Shown here: positions 1-5,338 of the stretch, one piece after another
Layout: each line of letters starts with the position of its first letter
Numbering within the stretch: the stretch's first letter is position 1
Source: Elusimicrobiota bacterium
Lineage (GTDB): Bacteria > Elusimicrobiota > Elusimicrobia > UBA1565 > UBA9628
DNA: 5,998 nucleotides
Assembly: GCA_023249695.1 (NCBI GenBank)
Contig: JAHFCD010000165.1
Location: 1-5,998 of the forward strand
Direction of reading: 5' to 3'
Notes under the pieces: model-generated
What the model was told of the DNA's origin: nothing
Databases searched by the model: none
Seen by the model: the letters and a program-made list of their open reading frames with translations, nothing else
Translations under genes and position numbers: made by a program

Positions 1-870
1 TCCGCCCCGGGCAAGGCCCTCTCGGGCGAGCTGACGCGCGAACAAGCCCTGAAGCTTTGCGCGGAAATCGTCGCCGCGGACGTCCCCTACGCGATGATCG
101 TCGGCGGAGAGCCGACCCTCGTTCCGCATTTCGCCGAGGTGTGCCGAACCTTGTCGAACGGCGGCGTCCTCCTCAAGATCGAGACGAACGGCCACAACTT
201 CGATCCGGCGTCCCTCAATGGCCTCGGCATCCGATCGGTTCAGATCTCGCTGGACGGCGCCTCGCAGGCCGTGTACCAGCGTCAAAGAATCAACGGCGTC
301 CTGGAGAAGGCGGTCGCCGCGTGCCGCACGACGGTCGCCGCCGGCCTGCCGCTCGAGATCACCTTCGCGCCGACGCGCCTGAACATTTTCGAGGCCGAGG
401 CCGTCATCGACCTCGCGGCGTCCCTCGGCGCCTTCCGGTTCAACACCGGTCAATTGATGCGCCTGGGCACGGCCGCGAAACTCTGGGACAAGCTCGAGCC
501 CTCCAAGGCCGAGTACGCGGCCTTTCTGCGCGTGCTCGAGCGCAAGGAACGTGAGCTCGCCGGCGGGATGGAGCTGTGCTACAAGCCGTTCTCCCTGGAA
601 GAGGAAATGGCGCACCGGACCTTTCAGCCCTCGGGCACATTGCTGGTGCTCCCCGACGGGCGCGTGAAGGTCGCCGCGCCTCTGCCCTTTACATGCGCCG
701 ACCTCAAAACGCAAAATTTCCTTTCGGCCTGGGAGTCGTACAAAAAAGCCTGGGCCGATCCGCGCGTGCGGACGGCTCTGGAGGAGCTCGCGGCCGAGCC
801 GGCGGCGGCGGCGAAGGCGAATCAGTGGATCGCGCTGGACCAATTTGAAGATATGCCCGCCGTGGTCTGA
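1..870 (+). CDS. Radical SAM peptide-modifying enzyme, first of a tandem pair (5' end cut off)
   Basis: The reading frame is open from base 1, so the gene begins outside the window; 289 residues are visible. Aligned to the second radical SAM protein here, the visible part starts about four residues after the expected CxxxCxxC 4Fe-4S motif, so that motif is not seen. Visible radical SAM core features are GGEP (residues 35-38), a strand ending ETNG (61-64) and VQISLDGA (about 80-87). A segment near 184-187 contains RLG, shared with the second enzyme. The C-terminal part (about 214-245, around LPDGR) resembles the SPASM/twitch region of PqqE-like proteins, but the cysteine expected five residues after the glycine is Ala225. 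Family knowledge: such enzymes cleave S-adenosylmethionine to a radical and install cross-links on peptides. Inference: it acts on the small peptide encoded 20 bases downstream, or on another peptide upstream of the window. The substrate is not proven. Confidence 0.85.
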   Translation, partial: SAPGKALSGELTREQALKLCAEIVAADVPYAMIVGGEPTLVPHFAEVCRTLSNGGVLLKIETNGHNFDPASLNGLGIRSVQISLDGASQAVYQRQRINGVLEKAVAACRTTVAAGLPLEITFAPTRLNIFEAEAVIDLAASLGAFRFNTGQLMRLGTAAKLWDKLEPSKAEYAAFLRVLERKERELAGGMELCYKPFSLEEEMAHRTFQPSGTLLVLPDGRVKVAAPLPFTCADLKTQNFLSAWESYKKAWADPRVRTALEELAAEPAAAAKANQWIALDQFEDMPAVV

Positions 871-879
871 CGGGCAAAC

Positions 880-884
880 AGGAG
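880..884 (+). promoter_or_regulatory. Shine-Dalgarno site of the small peptide gene
   Basis: AGGAG lies six bases before the ATG at 891, in the 20-base gap after the first radical SAM gene. The near-ideal core and spacing are the main evidence that the 39-codon frame is translated, and that it starts at 891. Confidence 0.75.
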
Positions 885-890
885 TACCAC

Positions 891-1010
891 ATGAACGACC
901 AGAAAACCGTGACGGATGCCAAGGCCGAGCCGAAGCTCGCTTGGGAGACGCCCTCTCTTGAGGAAGTTTCCGAGCGCGTGATGGCCCAGCCCTACATCCG
1001 CTTCACCTGA
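891..1010 (+). CDS. PqqA-like precursor peptide (39 aa), candidate RiPP substrate
   Basis: The 39-residue product begins MNDQKTVTDAK and ends in QPYIRFT. Its C-terminal part carries W18, P21, a run of acidic residues (E24, E25, E28) and Y35. This matches the PqqA precursor pattern: W and P are three apart, W and Y are 17 apart, and four residues follow the Tyr. PqqA is the substrate from which PqqE links a Glu to that Tyr. Here the position of the cross-linked Glu (four before Tyr) is Met31, so the same Glu-Tyr bond cannot form. The first 15 residues are Lys/Asp rich and would be a leader. The gene has a good Shine-Dalgarno site, sits between two homologous radical SAM genes, and its TGA overlaps the next ATG by one base. 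No cysteines and no signal peptide are present. Inference: ribosomally made precursor of a modified peptide. The real product, and whether it relates to PQQ, are unknown. Confidence 0.75.
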   Translation: MNDQKTVTDAKAEPKLAWETPSLEEVSERVMAQPYIRFT

Positions 1011-1984
1011 TGGACCGGAGAGGGGCGTCCGTGGGCGACTACGGCGCCCCTCTCTTTCTTGCCTGGCAGCTGAGCAACCGCTGCACGGGCCGCTGCCTGC
1101 ACTGTTGCGAGGAGTCGGGGCCGGACAAGGCTTGGCCCGACGAGATGACGCGCGAGCAGGCGCTTTCATTGACGCGCCAAATCGTCGATTGCGGCATCGC
1201 GTACGTCGCCTTCGGCGGCGGAGAACCCATGGGCAGCCCGTGGGCGATCGAGATCTTCGAGACCTTGACCAGGGGCGGCGTCGAGATCAAGATCGAGACC
1301 AACGGCCTGGATCTCGACGACAAAGCCTGCGACAAGCTGAAGGAACTCAAAATCGCATGCGTCCAGATTTCGATCGACGGCGCCACCGCGGCCGTCCACG
1401 AAAAGCTTCGGCCGGGGTCAGGTTACGCCCCCGCTTGGGCGGCGATCGACCGGCTTGTGCAGCGCGGGCTTGAGCCTGAACTCGTGTTTATCCCGACAAA
1501 AATAAACGTCAAGGACTGCGTCGCCGTCTATGAGCAGGCCGCGAAGCGCGGCGTGCGGACCTTCGTCACCGGTCCCATGATGCGCCTGGGACGAGCCGCC
1601 TACGCGTGGGACACCCTGGCCTGTTCCGACGACGATTGGAAGGAAGCGGTGATGAATCTCAAGCTCACCGCGGCGACCCTCAAAGGCCCGAAGCTTGCCG
1701 TGTATCCGTGGGGCATTCAACAGGAGATGGTCACCCGCGCCGAGAGCCCCCAATCGATGGTGCTCGTGGTCCCCAACGGCCGCGCCAAGCTCCTCAATGC
1801 CCTGCCCTTCGCCGTCGCCGACCTCAAGACCGAGTCCCTCGCCTCCGCCTGGCCCAAGGTCGGCGCCGCCTGGAAGTCGCAGGTCGTGCAGGACTTCGTG
1901 CGGCGCGCCCAGACCGAGACCGACCTCCTCAAGCACGCCAACGAATGCTGGGACGTGCCGGCCGCCCGGACCTTGGGTTCCTAG
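1010..1984 (+). CDS. Radical SAM peptide-modifying enzyme, second of the tandem pair, Cys-less SPASM-like C-terminus
   Basis: The 324-residue protein has the canonical radical SAM 4Fe-4S motif C25-xxx-C29-xx-C32, followed directly by C33. FGGGEP (68-73) and IETNG (95-99) are SAM-binding strands, and VQISIDGA follows near 120. The C-terminus (about 250-310) has a PNG turn at 255-257 and a SLASAW segment, like the SPASM region of PqqE. The usual cysteine five after the glycine is Leu262, and no CxxCxxxxxC cluster follows; only one Cys lies near the end (HANECW). Only about 20 residues precede the cluster, so there is no N-terminal PqqD-like leader-binding domain. It is homologous to the preceding radical SAM protein along its length, suggesting duplication. 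ATG 1010 shares a base with the peptide stop (TGATG), so coupled translation is likely. GTG 1031, with GGAGAGG upstream, is an alternative start. Inferred role: maturation of the PqqA-like peptide. Confidence 0.88.
   Translation: MDRRGASVGDYGAPLFLAWQLSNRCTGRCLHCCEESGPDKAWPDEMTREQALSLTRQIVDCGIAYVAFGGGEPMGSPWAIEIFETLTRGGVEIKIETNGLDLDDKACDKLKELKIACVQISIDGATAAVHEKLRPGSGYAPAWAAIDRLVQRGLEPELVFIPTKINVKDCVAVYEQAAKRGVRTFVTGPMMRLGRAAYAWDTLACSDDDWKEAVMNLKLTAATLKGPKLAVYPWGIQQEMVTRAESPQSMVLVVPNGRAKLLNALPFAVADLKTESLASAWPKVGAAWKSQVVQDFVRRAQTETDLLKHANECWDVPAARTLGS
1017..1060 (+). terminator. Hairpin with T-rich tail just after the peptide stop; candidate attenuator or partial terminator
   Basis: Bases 1018-1027 (GAGAGGGGCG) and 1045-1054 (CGCCCCTCTC) are a perfect 10-base inverted repeat. 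After a single bulged T (1028), CCGT (1029-1032) pairs with ACGG (1041-1044), leaving an 8-base loop. A G-T wobble at 1017/1055 extends the base. The stem is followed by TTTCTT (1055-1060), giving the shape of an intrinsic terminator although the T tract is interrupted. It begins seven bases after the peptide stop, within the first codons of the second enzyme. Inference: partial termination here would give more peptide mRNA than enzyme mRNA, as expected for a precursor and its modifying enzyme. The same stem buries the Shine-Dalgarno-like GGAGAGG of the alternative GTG start. Confidence 0.55.
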
Positions 1985-2041
1985 GTCTTTTTCCGCAAAA
2001 GGGGTGCCCACTGGGCCCACGCGCTCGGCTCATCGGTCCTT

Positions 2042-2047
2042 TATAGT
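2042..2047 (+). promoter_or_regulatory. Probable -10 element (TATAGT) of ppk2, leaderless start
   Basis: TATAGT matches the TATAAT consensus at five of six bases and lies in the 69-base gap upstream of the chosen ppk2 start. The ATG at 2054 is exactly six bases after it, where transcription would be expected to begin. No purine-rich ribosome binding site precedes either ATG (2048 or 2054). No good -35 box is seen 16-18 bases upstream, which lowers confidence. Confidence 0.5.
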
Positions 2048-2053
2048 ATGGGC

Positions 2054-3301
2054 ATGCGACGATCCCTTGCGGCGTTTTTCGCGGCCTTCTTCTTCGCGGC
2101 CAACTCTCACGCGCAGGTGCGCGTGGCCGTGCCCATCGTGCCCGTCGCGCGGGGGCCGGTCGTCGCCGCGATCAATCTCCAGCTCGCTCCGTTGACCGCC
2201 GCGCTGAGCGGTCCCGCCGCCTCGCCGACCTTGGGCCTCGCCGCGGCGTTCAAGGCGCAGCTGGCGCCCACGCCCGTCGCCGCGGCCACGCCCGCCGTGT
2301 TCGCGGCGCGCTCCGCCCTGATCGCCGCCTTCGCCGCGCCGAAGACCGAGATTCCGGCCCTCGCCGCGGCCCTGCGCGAGGCGGGAGGCAAGAAAGCGGA
2401 GAAGGCGGCCGTTTCCTTGGAGAAGATCGGCCGCGCGCTCGACTCGGCCAAGCCTAAGGAGTTGGCCGCGCTTCAGGGCTCGGCGCAGGCGCTCAACGCC
2501 CGCTTCGACGGCGCGACCGCGGCGCCCTCGGAGGCCGTCGATCTCTCCGCCGTGCCCACCGAGGACGCGGACGGCAAGTCCGGAAAAAAAGCCGCCAAGA
2601 AGCTCAAGAAAGAGGTCAAGGAGGTCAATGACCTGGAGGACGTTCTGGCCGCGGCCAAAACCCAGGCCGTGCTCGTCGTCATCCAGGGCATGGACACCGC
2701 CGGCAAGGACGGCGTGATCAAGCACGGCATGACCGGCCTCAATCCCGCCTATGTCCGCGTCGCCGCGTTCAAGAAGCCGACGGCCGAGGAGGCCGCGCAG
2801 GATTTCCTCGAGCGCATCAAGAAGGAGGTGCCCAAGCCGGGCGTCATCGGCGTGTTCAACCGCTCTCATTACGAGGACATCATCGTGCCGACGGTGTGGG
2901 GGACTCATCCCGCCGAGACCGTCGAGGCGCGCTACGCCCGCATCAACGCCTTCGAGCTCGAGCTCGCCAAGCAGGGCGTGAAGGTCGTGAAAATTTTCCT
3001 CCATGTGTCGAAGGACGTGCAGCGCGCGCGCCTTCAGGCCCGCATCGACCGCCCGGAGAAGAACTGGAAGTTCGCCGCGGGGGACCTCGAGACGCGCAAG
3101 CACTGGGACGCGCTGCAGAAGGTGTTCGGCTCGATTCTCGCGCGGACGAGCACCTGGTACGCGCCCTGGACCGTGATCGCGGCCGACGACAAGCCCAACC
3201 GGGATCTCTCCTTCGCGATGACCCTGCGCAAGACGCTGGAGCGCATGGGGCTCGCCTACCCGCCGTCGCCCGACCTGAAGGGCGTTAAGATCCCGAAGTA
3301 G
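2054..3301 (+). CDS. Polyphosphate kinase 2 (PPK2) family protein with signal peptide, probably exported
   Basis: The 415-residue product has three parts. Residues 1-20 form a Sec signal peptide: two Arg, a Leu/Ala/Phe core, and NSHA before Gln21 as a signal peptidase I site. Residues 21 to about 175 are rich in Ala and Pro, probably a flexible linker. From about 180 on is a PPK2 P-loop kinase domain with Walker A GMDTAGKDG (212-220), FNRSHYED (268-275) and the lid motif RPEKNWKF (333-340). PPK2 enzymes transfer phosphate between inorganic polyphosphate and nucleoside mono- or diphosphates. The Asp after GK and the overall motif pattern recall class III (polyphosphate:AMP/ADP) members. Typical PPK2 proteins are about 250-300 residues and cytoplasmic, so the signal and linker are unusual. 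ATG 2054 is chosen because it sits six bases after TATAGT; ATG 2048 would add two residues (Met-Gly). The stop is three bases from that of the convergent DUF4279-like gene. Confidence 0.88.
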   Translation: MRRSLAAFFAAFFFAANSHAQVRVAVPIVPVARGPVVAAINLQLAPLTAALSGPAASPTLGLAAAFKAQLAPTPVAAATPAVFAARSALIAAFAAPKTEIPALAAALREAGGKKAEKAAVSLEKIGRALDSAKPKELAALQGSAQALNARFDGATAAPSEAVDLSAVPTEDADGKSGKKAAKKLKKEVKEVNDLEDVLAAAKTQAVLVVIQGMDTAGKDGVIKHGMTGLNPAYVRVAAFKKPTAEEAAQDFLERIKKEVPKPGVIGVFNRSHYEDIIVPTVWGTHPAETVEARYARINAFELELAKQGVKVVKIFLHVSKDVQRARLQARIDRPEKNWKFAAGDLETRKHWDALQKVFGSILARTSTWYAPWTVIAADDKPNRDLSFAMTLRKTLERMGLAYPPSPDLKGVKIPK

Positions 3302-3304
3302 CCC

Positions 3305-3763
3305 TCAGAACACCGAGGCGGGGCCTTCCTTGTCGCCGGGCTTCTTCTCCGCGCTCGGCTGGGGCGCGCGCTCCACGAGCAGCGACACCTCCACCTCGAG
3401 CTGGGCGCCGATGGCCGCGAACCAGCGCAGATCGTCGCGCGTGAAGTTGATCGGCGGGGGGTACTTGCAGAACATCGTGCAGATGATCTCGACCTTGGCC
3501 GAGGCGGAGATCTCGCCGATCTTCTGGGCGACCGGAGCGATGCGCTTGATCATCGCGCGCATGTGGTCGGCGAGCTTCAGCGTGTAGAGCGCGACGGCGT
3601 CGAGCTGGTAGCCGTGGTCTTTCAGGACGGCCCCGAAGGTGCCGGTCCGGTCGCCGATCTTCCAGGCTTCGTCGGGCTTGATGCCGAGCTTGGCCTCGAT
3701 ATCCGCGGCCGTGAGCGTGGGGCTCGTGATCCGAAGCCGGACGTTGGTGGTCTCTCGCTGCAT
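3305..3763 (-). CDS. DUF4279-like hypothetical protein
   Basis: The 152-residue soluble protein has no signal peptide or membrane segment. The N-terminal pattern is what I remember of DUF4279 (PF14106): LRITSP, then a helix leading to LGIKPDEAW and IGDRTG at about residues 26-40. A middle helix follows, then a late segment ending in IGAQLEVEVSLL (about 118-129). DUF4279 has no known function; some members occur beside toxin or immunity genes, but nothing here supports that role. The last 18 or so residues are Lys/Pro/Glu rich and likely disordered. ATG 3763 sits six bases after a TACAAT box, with no Shine-Dalgarno site, so the mRNA is probably leaderless. The gene lies 51 bases after purH on the same strand and may also receive read-through. 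The family call is from memory of the pattern, without a profile search. Confidence 0.72.
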   Translation of the reverse strand: MQRETTNVRLRITSPTLTAADIEAKLGIKPDEAWKIGDRTGTFGAVLKDHGYQLDAVALYTLKLADHMRAMIKRIAPVAQKIGEISASAKVEIICTMFCKYPPPINFTRDDLRWFAAIGAQLEVEVSLLVERAPQPSAEKKPGDKEGPASVF

Positions 3764-3769
3764 GACGCG

Positions 3770-3798
3770 ATTGTAACCCGCCTCCGGCCGGGCGTCAA
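3770..3798 (-). promoter_or_regulatory. Sigma-70-type promoter of the DUF4279-like gene
   Basis: On the minus strand TTGACG (3798-3793) and TACAAT (3775-3770) are separated by exactly 17 bases. Each hexamer matches consensus at five of six positions. Six bases (CGCGTC) then lead to the ATG at 3763, the expected transcription start. It falls in the only intergenic gap between purH and this gene. This is the best promoter in the window. Confidence 0.75.
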
Positions 3799-3814
3799 TA
3801 GGCCCGACGCCGCT

Positions 3815-5338
3815 TCAGTGCTTGAAGTGGCGGACGCCGGTGGAGACGAGAGCCAGGCCGCGCGCGTCGGCGGCCTCGGCCGCGTCCCGGTCCTGCGCGG
3901 CGCCGCCGGGGTGGATGACGGCGGTCACGCCGCCGTCGGCGGCGGCGAGCACGTGCTCGGCGGTGAGGGCGCCGTCGGAGGCCAGCACGAGGGGCTCCCC
4001 GGCGGTCAGGATCGGGTGGCGCTCCTGGGACTTGACCAGCGCGAGCCGGACCGCGTCCAGGCGGGAGGTCTGGCCCGAGCCGACGCCGATGACGGCGGTG
4101 CCGCGCGCGATGACGGCGGCGTGCGTGCGCGCGTGCATCGCGGTGTGCCAGGCCACGACGAGGCCGCGCATCTCCCGGTCGGTGGGCTGGCGGCGGGAGA
4201 TCGTCTTGAGGTCCCCGACGAAAGGACGCTGGTCGCGCTCCTGCACGAGCATCCCGCCGGCGACGGCGCGCAGGTCGAGCTCGTGGGCGGAGATCAGCTT
4301 CGAGGGCAAGGTCACGAGCCGGATGTCCTTCTTGGTCTTCAGGAGCTGAAGGGCCTTGGGCGAGAACTCGGGGGCGGCGATGCAGGAGACGAACTCCTCG
4401 GCGAAGAACTCGGCGGCGGCGGCGCCGACCTCGACGTTGACCGCGGCCGTGCCGCGGAAGCAGCCGCGGGGGTCGCCCGCGTAGGCGCGGCGCGCGGCCT
4501 TCGCGAGGTCCTCGCCGCAGGCGAAGCCGGCGGGGACGCCGTGCTTGACGATGGCGCAGGCGGGCTCTTGGAAGGCGTTGACGAGCTCCCAGGCCGTCTC
4601 CAGGTCCAAGTAATGGCCGTAGACGAGCGGGCGGCCGAGGTGGAGCTGGGCGGCGTTGAGGCCCCACGGGCGGGCGCCGGACAAGGTGTAGAACGCCCCG
4701 GCCTGGTGCGGGTTCTCGCCGTAGCGCAGGTCGGCGGATTTCTTGAGGGCGATGACGACCTCGTCGGGGAACTCCTCCCACTGGCCGCCCAGGTACTGCG
4801 CGACCGTCGAGTCGTAGTAGGCGCAGTAGTGGAAGGCCTTGGCCGCCAAGGTCTGGCGGCGGTCGGGGAGCATGCGGTCGTAGCTCTTGAGCGTGTCCAC
4901 GGCCTGCTGGTAGTCGTCCGGGTCGCAGAGGGGGATCACGTGCTTGAAGTTGCGCGCGGCGGCGCGCAGCAAGGCGGGGCCGACGGGGTCCACGTAGGCG
5001 AGGACCTCGTCCTGGGTCAAGGCGGGATCCGCCGTCGCCTGGGAGAGCGGGTAGAGGTTGACCGCGACGAGGTCCACGCGCGGCTTCTCGTCGGTGATCG
5101 CCGCGATCAGCTTCGGGTGGAGGAGCCCGAGCGCGTCGGCCGGGAGGCGCTCTCCGACGAAATCGGAGACGGTCTTGTGCGGCGCTCCCGCGTGGCGCAG
5201 CGCCGTCGAGGAAGGGCCGGTGGCGACGAGCTCGAAGCCGAGCGCGATCAGCGCGTGGGCGAACTCGGCGACGCCGGTGCGATCGGCGACGTGCAGCAGC
5301 GCGACGCGAGGGCGGTCGCGCTCTTTCTTGACGCTCAT
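3815..5338 (-). CDS. purH: Bifunctional purine biosynthesis protein PurH (AICAR transformylase / IMP cyclohydrolase), divergent active sites
   Basis: PurH carries out the last two steps of IMP synthesis in the cytoplasm: formylation of AICAR by 10-formyl-THF, then ring closure. The 507-residue protein (about 529 in E. coli) has an N-terminal cyclohydrolase domain (about 10-180) with NLYPL (94-98), VDP-GP (116-121) and AAARNFK. The transformylase domain follows, with RYGENPHQ (205-212), the catalytic pair K265-H266 in IVKHG, IHPGG near the end and a terminal RHFKH. Several usually invariant motifs are changed: GRVKTLHPK reads ALGLLHPK, about 12 residues are missing between HPK and NLYP, LSYNN reads LVYGH, and SDAFFPF reads SDGALTA. 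Function may be altered or partial. ATG 5338 overlaps the ligA stop (ATGA), and GGGAG lies eight bases upstream, so it is probably cotranscribed and coupled with ligA. Confidence 0.9.
   Translation of the reverse strand: MSVKKERDRPRVALLHVADRTGVAEFAHALIALGFELVATGPSSTALRHAGAPHKTVSDFVGERLPADALGLLHPKLIAAITDEKPRVDLVAVNLYPLSQATADPALTQDEVLAYVDPVGPALLRAAARNFKHVIPLCDPDDYQQAVDTLKSYDRMLPDRRQTLAAKAFHYCAYYDSTVAQYLGGQWEEFPDEVVIALKKSADLRYGENPHQAGAFYTLSGARPWGLNAAQLHLGRPLVYGHYLDLETAWELVNAFQEPACAIVKHGVPAGFACGEDLAKAARRAYAGDPRGCFRGTAAVNVEVGAAAAEFFAEEFVSCIAAPEFSPKALQLLKTKKDIRLVTLPSKLISAHELDLRAVAGGMLVQERDQRPFVGDLKTISRRQPTDREMRGLVVAWHTAMHARTHAAVIARGTAVIGVGSGQTSRLDAVRLALVKSQERHPILTAGEPLVLASDGALTAEHVLAAADGGVTAVIHPGGAAQDRDAAEAADARGLALVSTGVRHFKH

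Noticed and set aside
2006..2016. Short inverted repeat GCCC-ACT-GGGC downstream of the second radical SAM gene
   Set aside because: It has only four pairs and no T-rich tail, and is likely chance in GC-rich DNA.
2584..2590. A run of seven A in frame as A AAA AAA, a possible -1 ribosomal slippage site in ppk2
   Set aside because: The -1 frame runs only about 40 codons to a stop near 2717 with no sensible product. The zero frame leads straight into the conserved PPK2 domain.
2030..3103. A 357-codon minus-strand open frame opposite ppk2
   Set aside because: The Arg/Gly/Leu-rich product has no motif, and the plus strand encodes a complete PPK2 domain.
3787..3808. A 7-pair hairpin after the purH stop (arms GCCGGGC and GCCCGAC)
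   Set aside because: There is no T tract on the minus strand after it, one pair is a G-T wobble, and its loop region contains the -35 box of the DUF4279-like gene. It is too weak to call a terminator.
3795..4781. A 328-codon minus-strand frame overlapping purH in another frame
   Set aside because: The product is almost only Arg, Pro, Ala and Gly, a frame shadow of purH.
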